Below, in pieces: positions 8,267-16,723 of a stretch of DNA of 33,584 nt. The notes under the pieces are model-generated. The model saw only the letters and a list, made by a program, of their open reading frames with translations, had not been told where the DNA came from and did not search any database. Source of the DNA: an uncultured Oscillospiraceae bacterium. GTDB taxonomy: Bacteria > Bacillota > Clostridia > Oscillospirales > Acutalibacteraceae. How positions within the stretch are numbered: the stretch's first letter is position 1; every line of letters begins with the position of its first letter. A program made the translations under genes and the position numbers. The stretch is taken from the NCBI GenBank assembly GCA_959596515.1, contig CAUFXR010000017.1:1-33584 (forward strand). The letters are read 5' to 3'.

Positions 8267-9454
8267 TTATGATTCTTTTGTGTATCCGATTTTCGTCATC
8301 GCGGCCTGATCCACCGCTTCTCGGAGCATTTCTTCCCACTCCACGTTAGATTCCGCCAGCTCCACGAATTTCAGCACCGGTCTGGTGCGAGGATGCCTCG
8401 GCGTGAACACGGTGCAGCAGTCCTCATAGGGCTGAATGGAAATTTCAAATGCCTCTATTTTCCGGGAGATGCGAACAATCTCCTCCTTATCCATGCCGAT
8501 CAGAGGCCGAAACACCGGCAGACTGGCCGCCGCGTCAGTACAGGCGATGGCGTGGATGGTCTGGCTCGCTACCTGACCCAGGCTTTCCCCGGTGATCAGG
8601 GCGGCGCATCCCTCCCGCTGCCCGATGCGGGAAGCGATTTTCATCATCATACGCCGCATGATGATGGTGAACAGTTCCTCCGGGCACTGGGCCTGGATGG
8701 TCTCCTGTATTTTCGTAAACGGCACGGTAAACAGCCGCATTCGGCCGCTGTATTCCGATACCTTGGCCAGCAGCTCTTTGACCTTTTCCTCTGCCCGCTC
8801 GCTGGTGTAGGGAGGACTGGCAAAATGGATCGCCGTCAGCTCCACGCCCCGTTTGGCCATCATCCAGGCCGCCACCGGGCTGTCGATGCCGCCGGAAATC
8901 AAAATCGCCGCCTTGCCGCCGGTGCCTACAGGAATCCCGCCGGCGCCCCGTTTGGCCTCTCCCCGAACATAGGCCCCAAAGTCCCGGATCTCCACCGTCA
9001 CGGTAAGATCCGGCTCATGAACATTCACCGACAAGTGGGGAAAATGTTCCAGCAGATATCCGCCGGTCTCCGCGCAGATGTCGGGAGATTTCAGAGGAAA
9101 CGCCTTGTCGGAACGCTTGGCCTCCACCTTGAAAGTGGACGCTTCCTCCAGCGCCTCTCTCAAATACTCCGCCGCAGTCCGGTTGATGTCGTCCATATCC
9201 TTTTTCGCCATGCAGGCACGGGAATAGGCTACAATGCCGAACACCTTGCTGATCTTCTCGCAGGCGTCGTCCAGATCCACGTCCTCCTCCAGAGGCCGCA
9301 CATAAATAGTGGACTGAGCGCTCTTCACCTCAAACTTCCCCAAGGGCGCTAGGTGCCGCTTGATGTTTTTCATCAGCACATCCTCAAAGGTGCGCCGGTT
9401 CAGCCCCTTCAGGGCGATTTCTCCAACCTTGATTAAAATTAACTCCTGCTTCAT
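8267..9454 (-). CDS. thiI: tRNA 4-thiouridine synthetase ThiI
   Basis: A 395-aa cytoplasmic enzyme that adenylates U8 of tRNA and inserts sulfur received from a cysteine desulfurase; in some bacteria it also serves thiamine synthesis. The order is an N-terminal ferredoxin-like and THUMP region (about 1-165), then a PP-loop ATPase with SGGIDS at 187-192. It ends near residue 395, without the C-terminal rhodanese domain of E. coli ThiI, as in the short Bacillus form that takes sulfur directly from its paired desulfurase. ATG 9454 has AAGGAG 7 nt upstream, which rules out the ATG at 9475. It follows the desulfurase gene by 146 nt. Confidence 0.95.
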   Translation of the reverse strand: MKQELILIKVGEIALKGLNRRTFEDVLMKNIKRHLAPLGKFEVKSAQSTIYVRPLEEDVDLDDACEKISKVFGIVAYSRACMAKKDMDDINRTAAEYLREALEEASTFKVEAKRSDKAFPLKSPDICAETGGYLLEHFPHLSVNVHEPDLTVTVEIRDFGAYVRGEAKRGAGGIPVGTGGKAAILISGGIDSPVAAWMMAKRGVELTAIHFASPPYTSERAEEKVKELLAKVSEYSGRMRLFTVPFTKIQETIQAQCPEELFTIIMRRMMMKIASRIGQREGCAALITGESLGQVASQTIHAIACTDAAASLPVFRPLIGMDKEEIVRISRKIEAFEISIQPYEDCCTVFTPRHPRTRPVLKFVELAESNVEWEEMLREAVDQAAMTKIGYTKES

Positions 9455-9600
9455 ACTCAGGCTCCTTATATTCAACAGTTCTTTGTTCCCTCACCGCCGG
9501 CGAAACGCCAAAATACCGGTTTCCCTGCGGGAAAGTAGCTTTTCCGGATCACCGGCGAAAATCCGCCCAGCCGGCCAACCCTACGCCCAAACGAGGCGGT

Positions 9601-10740
9601 TTACCTTCTTGCCCTGGCCAGGCAGCCAAGGCCTTCCCTCACGCCCGCCGCCAGAGCGTCTACATCCCGTTCCGTGTTTTCCCGGGAAAAGCTGACCCGG
9701 ATCGCCGACGAAATCCTACTGTCCGCCAGGCCCGCGGCCTTCAGCACATGGCTTTGCCTTCCCTTGGCGCAGGCGGATCCAGAGGAAACGTAAATGTACC
9801 GCTGGGCCAGAAAATGCAGCATGGTTTCGCTGCGGACGCCCAAAGCGGAAAAGTTCAGCAAATAGGGAAGCCCCTCTTCCGAGGAGTTAATCTCCACCTC
9901 TGGAAATTCGGACAGCTTCTGGACAGCATAGGTCCACAGCTTTTTCATCCGGTCATAGGCCTGACGCCAGTCGGGCAGTTCCTCCACCGCGGCGCCAAAC
10001 CCGGCGATCAGGGGAGCGGCCTCGGTGCCCGGGCGCAGATCCCGTTCCTGACCGCCGCCAAAGGTCCTGGGAAGGATCCTGGCGTTCCTGTTTATATACA
10101 AGGCCCCGATGCCTTTGGGGCCATGAATCTTGTGCCCGCTGATTGTCAGCAGGTCAATTCCAAGCTTCTCGGGCTTGAGGGGGAGCTTGCCATAGGCCTG
10201 CACCCCGTCCACATGGATCAGCGCCGGGGCGCCGGAGCGCTTCACCGCTTTTCTCAGGGACTCGATCGGCTGAATCGAGCCAAGCTCATTGTTTACCGCC
10301 ATGACGCTCACCAAAATGGTGTCGGGGGTCACCGCCTCCAAAACCGCCTCCTCCGGAATACGCCCAGAGGCATCCGGAGACAAAAATACCACCTCAAAGC
10401 CTTCCTTTTCCAGCTGTCTCATCGGTTCCAGCACCGACGGATGCTCAATAGCCGTGGTCACGATCCGTTTTCCGCGGCGCCGGTTAGCGGCCGCGCCGCC
10501 CAGCACCGCCAGATTATTGGACTCGGTGCCGCCGGAAGTAAAGATAATTTCCCTGGGCTGCGCGCCTAAGGAAGCCGCTACCGCTTGTCTGGCATGGGAA
10601 ACCTCTTTTTGCGCCTCCAACCCCTTCTTATGCAGGGAAGATGGATTTCCATAGCACTGAGTCATTAGCTCCAGCACCTTTTCCGCGCTTTTTTCGCACA
10701 CCCGGGTGGTGGCGCTGTTATCCAAATAGATTTCCTCCAA
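9601..10740 (-). CDS. Cysteine desulfurase, NifS/IscS type
   Basis: A 379-aa PLP enzyme converting cysteine to alanine and an enzyme-bound persulfide. Visible features: YLDNSATT at the N-terminus, SGGTESNN, His100 in EHPSV, Asp178 in HVDGVQ, the PLP lysine Lys204 in SGHKIHGPKG, RPGTE at 236-240 and the persulfide Cys324 in SSGSACAKG. The short catalytic loop fits a dedicated donor such as the NifZ/YrvO class. TTG 10740 is the likely start because GGAGGG lies 6 nt upstream; the earlier TTG at 10758 would overlap that site. Being first in an operon with thiI, it most likely supplies ThiI. Fe-S cluster assembly is an alternative or additional role. Confidence 0.94.
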   Translation of the reverse strand: MEEIYLDNSATTRVCEKSAEKVLELMTQCYGNPSSLHKKGLEAQKEVSHARQAVAASLGAQPREIIFTSGGTESNNLAVLGGAAANRRRGKRIVTTAIEHPSVLEPMRQLEKEGFEVVFLSPDASGRIPEEAVLEAVTPDTILVSVMAVNNELGSIQPIESLRKAVKRSGAPALIHVDGVQAYGKLPLKPEKLGIDLLTISGHKIHGPKGIGALYINRNARILPRTFGGGQERDLRPGTEAAPLIAGFGAAVEELPDWRQAYDRMKKLWTYAVQKLSEFPEVEINSSEEGLPYLLNFSALGVRSETMLHFLAQRYIYVSSGSACAKGRQSHVLKAAGLADSRISSAIRVSFSRENTERDVDALAAGVREGLGCLARARR

Positions 10741-10816
10741 GAGAGTCCCTCCAGCCAACGCGATTTGATCTGTCTGTTTTTCAGGCGCGATGCCTAAAAT
10801 TTCTCAAGACAGGTTT

Positions 10817-10845
10817 ATTATACAACAAATATAAAAACCAGGCAA
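10817..10845 (-). promoter_or_regulatory. Promoter of the desulfurase-thiI-srtB operon
   Basis: On the minus strand: TTGCCT (10845-10840), 17-bp spacer, perfect TATAAT (10822-10817), about 77 nt before the TTG start. Confidence 0.65.
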
Positions 10846-10869
10846 ATAAATTTGGCTGGCAGAAAAACG

Positions 10870-10985
10870 GCTTTGGCTGAGAGGGTCCGCTTTGGTCGAG
10901 AGGGCCCGCTTTGACCGGGAGGGCCTGCTTTGACCGGGAGGCGCCCCGCTTTGACCGGGAGGGCCTGCTTTGACCGGGGCTTCAC
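10870..10985. repeat. Tandem repeat, six copies of about 19 bp
   Basis: GCTTT followed by a G-rich stretch recurs at 10870, 10889, 10908, 10927, 10948 and 10967. The steps are 19 bp except one of 21. The best units read GCTTTGACCGGGAGGGCCT. It lies just upstream of the operon promoter. The rest of 10986-11230 shows nothing I can assign. Confidence 0.9.
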
Positions 10986-11230
10986 GCGCAGATAGAGAAA
11001 AATTCGATATCTGTCAGGGAAAAGCTTAAAATTGACGGCGCCTGTGTGCGGAGGGTACCGTTTTTTCAGGGGATTCCACGGTACCACCCAACGAAAACAA
11101 ACAAAAGCCAAATCTATAAAATTTATAGGGATTACGGTTTCTTAACGCGAAAGATCAGAACCCCCATAATAATCATTGCCAAGAGGGGGAATATTCCCAA
11201 AAATATTTTTAATGTTTCTCATCCCATTGG

Positions 11231-11280
11231 AAATAAAAAGAGCATTTGCGAATTTTTTATCCGCAAATGCTCTTTATTTT
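11231..11280 (-). terminator. Terminator of the RpiB-like gene
   Basis: Perfect 12-bp stem (11239-11250 with 11262-11273) with an 11-nt loop. The minus strand continues with a T-rich tract, and the plus side is also T-rich, so it may be bidirectional. It lies about 85 nt after the stop. Confidence 0.85.
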
Positions 11281-11357
11281 TATCCGTTTTCAGCTTATTT
11301 GCCGTCGATTCCAGGTTTTTCCAATCTTACAGCCATTGGGAATCTTTCTGCGCAAGC

Positions 11358-11921
11358 TTACATTTTCGGATCCGGCGGAAGGGGCACGTCGCCGAGGCGC
11401 TTCACCTCGAAGCCATTTTTCTTGAATTCCTCGTAATCAAAGGCCTCCAGCTCATCATAGGCCAGCTTGTGGAACTCATAGAAGTTCTCCCAGTACTCAT
11501 AGCCGTCGCCAAGGCTATGATTCAAAAAGGCTTCTGCCATGGCGATACCCGTGGCGGGTGCCACATAAAAAGCGCCCATCGCCATCACGTTGCAGTTGTT
11601 TCCGGTAACGCATCTCAAGGCGGATGGCACGTTCTCGCAGACCGCGCAGTGAACGTGAGGACATTTGCTGGCGGCGATATGAATCCCCATACCAGTGCCG
11701 CAGAAGATCAGGGCTTTTTCAAATTCGCCTTCCGCGATTTTCGCGCCGACCTTCAGACCGATGCGGTGGAACATCTCGGGATTTTCCTCATCCGGTGATT
11801 TCACGCCGATATCGGTAACTTCCCATCCGTTCTTTTCCAGATGGGCGACTACCGCGTCCTTCAGCGGAACCCCGGCGAAATCCGCGCCGACCAGCACTTT
11901 TTTGTCTTTGACCATTTTCAT
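11358..11921 (-). CDS. RpiB/LacAB-family sugar-phosphate isomerase, divergent
   Basis: A 187-aa member of the RpiB/LacAB fold, which interconverts aldose and ketose phosphates. FCGTGMGI (73-80) carries the catalytic-type Cys74, and GNNCNVMAMG (107-116) matches the conserved HNDANVLxLG region. Differences from ribose-5-phosphate isomerase B are notable: the usual DH after the first strand is Asp14-Phe15, and the Arg-x-x-x-His-Asn segment reads ALRCVTGNN. A C-terminal extension of about 35 aa exceeds the usual 145-150 aa. A sugar phosphate other than ribose 5-phosphate is therefore likely. ATG 11921 has GAGGAGG 9 nt upstream. It is monocistronic. Confidence 0.82.
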   Translation of the reverse strand: MKMVKDKKVLVGADFAGVPLKDAVVAHLEKNGWEVTDIGVKSPDEENPEMFHRIGLKVGAKIAEGEFEKALIFCGTGMGIHIAASKCPHVHCAVCENVPSALRCVTGNNCNVMAMGAFYVAPATGIAMAEAFLNHSLGDGYEYWENFYEFHKLAYDELEAFDYEEFKKNGFEVKRLGDVPLPPDPKM

Positions 11922-11940
11922 CTTACTTTGCCTCCTCTTG

Positions 11941-12262
11941 TTATTGATTATTAGCAGATGACGTTGGCTCTCTAAAGCCCGTCAAACCTCAACCGAATTT
12001 TACATCCCCTCCGGCATTCGATCTTTCAGAAGCCGGCAACTATCCGCATCCATTCGTTTTTCGTTTCACGCGTCAGTGAAAACAGCCTGCGAAAGGCTTT
12101 CAAGGAAAGGCTTTCAAGTGTGAAATCTCACCGTGTCGGGCACCCCTTGGCCAACTCGATAAAAACGTAGGTGATTTCATTTATCCCGCCGAAAGGCTTT
12201 CGTCCCGTTTCCCCAATCATTTGGGAACGGAAGCCGCTTTGCTTTTTAGAAAACGCCGGGTG
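11941..12262. other. Gene-free stretch upstream of the RpiB-like gene
   Basis: No coding frame or RNA gene recognised. GAAAGGCTTTC-type palindromic words recur near 12090-12200, and their relation to the large repeat that follows is unclear. No promoter with good spacing was seen for the RpiB-like gene. Confidence 0.4.
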
Positions 12263-12665
12263 CTATCAAAAATAACCCGCCGCAAGGACACCATATACAT
12301 TTCCAAAAGGAGTTCGGAAAGCCCGGCGCTATCAAAAACAGCCCGGTGATTTTTACGCTCTCTGGGTTATATCACGAGCCTGCCGGCTGATTATTTTTGA
12401 CAGCTGATTTTTAAGCGCTGCGGATCCCTTCGCCTTTGGGGAATCCCACACTATCAAAAATAACCCGCCGCAAGGACACCATATACATTTTCAAAGGGAG
12501 TTCTGGGGAATCCTGGCGCTATTAAAAACAGTCCGGTGATTTTTTACGCTCTCTGGGTTATATCACGAGCCTGCCGGCTGATTACTTTTTACAGCTGATT
12601 ATTTTTTTGAGCGCTGTAGGTTCCTTTAACCCTCGGGAAATCCTGGGGCGCTATCAAAAATAACC
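12263..12665. repeat. Two long tandem copies (188 and 200 bp) plus a partial third
   Basis: CTATCAAAAATAACC starts at 12263, 12451 and 12651. Copies 1 and 2 share most of their length, including a segment around TGGGTTATATCACGAGCCTG, with scattered substitutions and short indels. The third copy breaks off within the dnaJ terminator. No open frame spans the repeat. Confidence 0.88.
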
Positions 12666-12694
12666 GGAAGGCGTATAGATGATCTTCCGGTTAT
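12653..12694 (-). terminator. Terminator of the hrcA-grpE-dnaK-dnaJ operon
   Basis: Perfect 11-bp stem (12660-12670 with 12684-12694); the minus strand then reads TTATTTTTGA. It lies 45 nt after the dnaJ stop and is merged with the start of the third repeat copy. Confidence 0.85.
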
Positions 12695-12739
12695 CTTGCG
12701 CCCTTTTCTCCCCCGCGGGGCCTAGTCACAGCGTATTTG

Positions 12740-13894
12740 TTATTGAAACATATCCTTCAGTTTATCCCGGAAACTTTTCCGCTTCTGGTAGTTTCGGTCA
12801 GTGGCGCTGCTGTCAAACTCCTTTAGGATATCTTTTTGTTTCTGGTTCAGATTTTTGGGTACCTCGATGGTCACTTGGACAAACTGGTCGCCCCGACCCC
12901 GGCCGCCTAAATGGGCAATGCCCTTGCCCTTCAGCTTAAACACATCCCCGGGCTGAGTACCCTCCCGCAAAGCGTAGGTCACCTTGCCATCCAGGGTAGG
13001 CACCGTTACCTCGGCGCCCAGAGCCGCCTGGGTGAAGGTCACCGGCATCTCGCACCAAACGTCATCGCCGCGGCGTTCGAACACCGCATGAGGACGCACC
13101 GACACGTAAACATGCAAATCACCCGCAGGGCCTCCGTTTTGTCCGGCGTTTCCCTGGCCGCTGACGTTCAGCACCTGGTCGTCGTTAATTCCCGCGGGCA
13201 CAGTGACCTCCAGGGTTTTGCTCTTCCGCACCCGGCCCTGGCCGTTGCAAACGTGGCAGGGCTTTTCGATGATCTTACCGGTGCCGTGGCAGTGGTCGCA
13301 GGACCGGCTGGTCTGCATCACGCCAAAAGGAGTCCTTTGATTGATCCGCACCTGGCCGGTGCCGTTGCAGGTGGGACAGGTTTTGGGAGAAGTTCCCTTT
13401 TCCGCCCCGGTACCGCCGCACTCGGTGCAGTTGATAATATTTTGATAAGTAATGGACTTTTTGCAGCCTTTGGCGGCCTCCTCAAAGGAAATGTTCAAAA
13501 CCGCTTCGGTATCGGTGCCCCGCCGCGGGGCGTTAGGATTGGCCCGCCGTCTGGAGCCGCCGAAACCGCCGCCGAAAAAGCTGCCGAAAATATCACCCAA
13601 ATCGATATCCTCGCCGAAGGGGCTTCCGTAACCGCCATAGCCTCCAGCGCCGCCGCCGAAATTGGGATCCACCCCAGCGTGGCCGAACTGATCATATTTC
13701 GCTTTCTTTTCCGGATCCGACAAAACCTCGTAGGCTTCGTTGACCTCTTTGAACTTAGCCTCCGCCTCTTTGTCGTTAGGGTTTAAATCCGGATGGTATT
13801 TTTTCGCAAGCTTGCGGTAAGCTTTCTTTATTTCATCTTCCGAGGCGGTCTTAGGAACACCGATCACCTCATAATAATCCCGTTTTTCTGCCAA
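12740..13894 (-). CDS. dnaJ: Chaperone DnaJ
   Basis: A 384-aa Hsp40 co-chaperone that delivers unfolded clients to DnaK and stimulates its ATPase. The domain order is canonical: J domain with HPD at 34-36, a Gly/Phe-rich linker, four CxxCxGxG zinc motifs (CTECGGTG, CPTCNGTG, CDHCHGTG, CHVCNGQG) and the C-terminal client-binding domains. The preferred start is TTG 13894, giving MAEKRDYYEV with AGAGG 7 nt upstream; the GTG at 13903 lies on that ribosome binding site. It is the last gene of the operon, after a 253-nt gap holding two strong hairpins. Confidence 0.96.
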   Translation of the reverse strand: MAEKRDYYEVIGVPKTASEDEIKKAYRKLAKKYHPDLNPNDKEAEAKFKEVNEAYEVLSDPEKKAKYDQFGHAGVDPNFGGGAGGYGGYGSPFGEDIDLGDIFGSFFGGGFGGSRRRANPNAPRRGTDTEAVLNISFEEAAKGCKKSITYQNIINCTECGGTGAEKGTSPKTCPTCNGTGQVRINQRTPFGVMQTSRSCDHCHGTGKIIEKPCHVCNGQGRVRKSKTLEVTVPAGINDDQVLNVSGQGNAGQNGGPAGDLHVYVSVRPHAVFERRGDDVWCEMPVTFTQAALGAEVTVPTLDGKVTYALREGTQPGDVFKLKGKGIAHLGGRGRGDQFVQVTIEVPKNLNQKQKDILKEFDSSATDRNYQKRKSFRDKLKDMFQ

Positions 13895-14002
13895 ACTTCT
13901 CACCTCTGTTCAGAGCCGGACCATTAAAAAAACCGGTTCCTTGGTATGGGTTGCGCGCGGACCGCCGTACATGGAAACTGGAAATCCGCCGGCTTGCCCG
14001 CA

Positions 14003-14068
14003 CCCTGTGCGTGTTCGCAGTGAACCGCCTGCGAACACGCACAGGGCGCGGCCAAAAACTGGCCGCGC
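14003..14068. repeat. Two adjacent strong hairpins between dnaK and dnaJ
   Basis: Hairpin 1 has perfect 18-bp arms (14003-14020 and 14029-14046) with an 8-nt loop. Hairpin 2 has perfect 8-bp GC arms (14046-14053 and 14061-14068) with a 7-nt loop. Neither is followed by a T-tract on the minus strand. They may act as a mRNA processing or stabilising element that sets different dnaK and dnaJ levels, rather than as a full terminator. Confidence 0.85.
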
Positions 14069-14147
14069 CGATTCAACCCTTTGTTTTATCATATCTCCCG
14101 AACGGCCTGTTTGCAATAGTTTCTTTGCCGCCCGGGGCAGGCGGCCA

Positions 14148-15995
14148 TTATTCCTTATGGTCGTCGTCCACTTCTTTGTAGTCGGCGTCATAGACGTTTC
14201 CGTTGGCGCCACCCTGGTTCGGATCCCCGCCGGGCTGCGCTGCGTTGGGATCTCCCTGAGGCGCGGCCTGCTGGTACATCTTGCCAGACACTTCGTACAT
14301 AGTCTTCTGCAGTTCGTCCTTACCGTTCTTGATCCGGTCCATATCATTGGCGGCGATGGCCTCTTTCAAGGCGGCTACCTTCTGGTTCAGGGCGGACTTA
14401 TCATCCTCGGAAATCTTGTCGGCGTTGTCGGAAATCAGCTTCTCTGTGGCGTAGCACAGGTTCTCGGCCTCATTCTTCTGCTCGACTTCCTCTCTCCGCT
14501 TCTTATCCTCATCGGCATACCGCTCGGCTTCCTTCACGGCCTTGTCGATATCTTCCTTGCTCATATTGGAGCTGGAGGTAATAGTGATCTTCTGTTCTTT
14601 TCCGGTACCCAGATCCTTGGCGTACACATTCACGATGCCGTTGGCGTCGATATCGAAGGTAACCTCGATCTGAGGAATGCCTCTGGGCGCGGGCGCGATG
14701 CCGTCCAGTTTGAACAGGCCGAGCTGCTTATTGTCACGGGCGAACTCACGCTCGCCTTGGAGCACGTTGACCTCTACCTGAGTCTGGCCATCCACGGCGG
14801 TGGAGAAAATCTGGCTCTTCTTGGTGGGGATGGTGGTGTTTCTCTCGATGATCTTGGTCATCACGCCTCCCATGGTTTCCACGCCTAGGGAAAGCGGCGT
14901 AACATCCAGCAGCAGCAGGCCTTCTACCTCGCCGCCCAACACGCCGGCCTGAATGGCGGCGCCGATGGCTACACACTCATCAGGATTGATTCCCTTGAAG
15001 GGCTCTTTGCCGGTAAACTTCTTCACAGCTTCCTGAACAGCGGGGATTCTGGAGGAACCGCCCACCATCAGGACCTTGTCGATCTTATCGATGCTCAGGC
15101 CAGAGTCGGACAGGGCCTGACGGACCGGGCCCATGGTCTTTTCCACCAGGTCGGCGGTCAGCTCGTTGAACTTAGCTCTGGAAAGGTTCAGATCCAGGTG
15201 CTTAGGACCGGTAGCGTCGGCGGTGATGAAAGGCAGGTTGATGTTGGTGGAGGTAATACCGGAAAGGTCGATCTTGGCCTTTTCCGCGGCCTCTTTCACT
15301 CTCTGCATGGCCATCTTGTCGCCCTTCAGGTCCACGCCGGTCTCCGCTTTAAAGGAGCCTACGATCCAATCCATGACTCTCTGGTCGAAGTCGTCGCCGC
15401 CCAAGCGGTTGTTACCGGCGGTAGCCAGAACTTCCTGAACGCCGTCGCCCATCTCGATGATGGAAACATCGAAGGTACCGCCGCCCAGGTCGTATACCAT
15501 AACCTTTTGGTCGGTTTCCTTATCAATCCCATAGGACAGAGCCGCGGCGGTAGGCTCATTGATGATTCTCTTGACATCCAAGCCCGCGATCTTGCCGGCG
15601 TCCTTGGTGGCCTGACGCTGGGCGTCGGTGAAGTAAGCCGGAACAGTGATAACCGCCTGCGTAACTTTTTCGCCCAGATAGGCTTCCGCGTCGGTCTTCA
15701 GCTTGGTCAGGATCATCGCGGAAATCTCCTGGGGAGTGTAATCTTTGCCGTCGATATTCACTTTATAGTTGGAGCCCATCTCTCTTTTGATAGAAGAAAC
15801 GGTCTTCTCCGGGTTGGTGATTGCCTGGCGCTTTGCCACCTGGCCCACCAGACGCTCGCCGGTTTTGGAGAACGCCACCACAGAAGGAGTTGTTCTGCCG
15901 CCTTCCGCGTTGGGGATAACCACCGGCTCGCCGCCCTCAATAACTGCTACACAAGAGTTGGTTGTACCTAAATCGATACCAATTGTTTTTGCCAT
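14148..15995 (-). CDS. dnaK: Chaperone DnaK (Hsp70)
   Basis: A 615-aa ATP-driven chaperone of the cytoplasm. It opens with MAKTIGIDLGTTNSC, and the nucleotide-binding domain carries the second phosphate motif VYDLGGGTFDVSI and the adenosine motif VGGSSRIPAVQ. The substrate-binding domain follows (LLLDVTPLSLGVETMGG), then a helical lid and a flexible Gln/Asn/Gly-rich tail ending in acidic residues. ATG 15995 has AGGAGG about 8 nt upstream. It lies 99 nt after grpE in the same operon. Confidence 0.98.
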   Translation of the reverse strand: MAKTIGIDLGTTNSCVAVIEGGEPVVIPNAEGGRTTPSVVAFSKTGERLVGQVAKRQAITNPEKTVSSIKREMGSNYKVNIDGKDYTPQEISAMILTKLKTDAEAYLGEKVTQAVITVPAYFTDAQRQATKDAGKIAGLDVKRIINEPTAAALSYGIDKETDQKVMVYDLGGGTFDVSIIEMGDGVQEVLATAGNNRLGGDDFDQRVMDWIVGSFKAETGVDLKGDKMAMQRVKEAAEKAKIDLSGITSTNINLPFITADATGPKHLDLNLSRAKFNELTADLVEKTMGPVRQALSDSGLSIDKIDKVLMVGGSSRIPAVQEAVKKFTGKEPFKGINPDECVAIGAAIQAGVLGGEVEGLLLLDVTPLSLGVETMGGVMTKIIERNTTIPTKKSQIFSTAVDGQTQVEVNVLQGEREFARDNKQLGLFKLDGIAPAPRGIPQIEVTFDIDANGIVNVYAKDLGTGKEQKITITSSSNMSKEDIDKAVKEAERYADEDKKRREEVEQKNEAENLCYATEKLISDNADKISEDDKSALNQKVAALKEAIAANDMDRIKNGKDELQKTMYEVSGKMYQQAAPQGDPNAAQPGGDPNQGGANGNVYDADYKEVDDDHKE

Positions 15996-16094
15996 AATAA
16001 AATTCCTCCTATTGTCGCTGCGCTTCGCGCATTTAATTTTTTAGTTATGTGCAATGATTTATAAAATCAGGGAAACCCCTGGGATTGCTGATCG

Positions 16095-16679
16095 CTAATT
16101 CGCCACTTTCACCATCGCGTGGCGGATGACTTTTTCCTTAAGCATGTAGCCCTTCTGGAACACCTCCACAATGGTGTTTTCCGCTACGGATTCGTCCTCC
16201 ACGTGGGCTACCGCGTTGTGAAACTCCGGATTGAACTCCTCGCCGGCCTCGCCTACCGGGGAAACCCCCAGCTTTTCCAGCGCCGCGTTGAACTGACTCT
16301 GGATCATCTCCAGGCCCTTTTGATACTCCGCTGTGGCGCCGTCCTGAGCCTTCACCGCGTATTCCAGGCTGTCTGCGATAGGCAGAATCGCCTTCACCGC
16401 CTCCGCCGTGGCGTCGGCGTAAATCGCCCGTTTTTCTTTTTCCGTCCGCTTCCGGAAATTCTCGTATTCCGCCGCGGTCCGCAGCAGCAGATCCTTCTGT
16501 TTGCTCAGCTCCTGCTGAAGCTCCTCCAGCGGATCGTTCTTCGCTTCTTCCTCTTTGGCCGCCTGATCCTCAGCCTCGGCCGCCGGCTCCTTCTTTTCCG
16601 TATCGTCCTTGCAGGCTGTCTCTTCCTGCTGGGGAAGATCCTTTTCCTGATCCTTTTCTCTTTTTTCCTTCTTACTCAA
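16095..16679 (-). CDS. grpE: Nucleotide exchange factor GrpE
   Basis: A 194-aa protein that releases ADP from DnaK and acts as a thermosensor. The first 60 residues are very charged (Lys/Glu), then comes the long dimerising helix, the YENFRKRTEKEK segment, and a C-terminal beta domain with FNPEFHNAV and VFQKGYMLKEKVIRHAMVKV, the standard GrpE signature. The start is TTG 16679 with AAGGAG 9 nt upstream. It lies 44 nt after hrcA. Confidence 0.96.
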   Translation of the reverse strand: MSKKEKREKDQEKDLPQQEETACKDDTEKKEPAAEAEDQAAKEEEAKNDPLEELQQELSKQKDLLLRTAAEYENFRKRTEKEKRAIYADATAEAVKAILPIADSLEYAVKAQDGATAEYQKGLEMIQSQFNAALEKLGVSPVGEAGEEFNPEFHNAVAHVEDESVAENTIVEVFQKGYMLKEKVIRHAMVKVAN

Positions 16680-16723
16680 GATCTATGGCTCCTTTCGGTT
16701 GAATTCTGTATCTGAAAACGCGG

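Noticed and set aside
8393..9352. Long plus-strand frame opposite thiI
   Set aside because: Antisense shadow of a clear thiI gene in GC-rich DNA; similar shadows lie opposite the desulfurase, dnaJ, dnaK and hppA genes.
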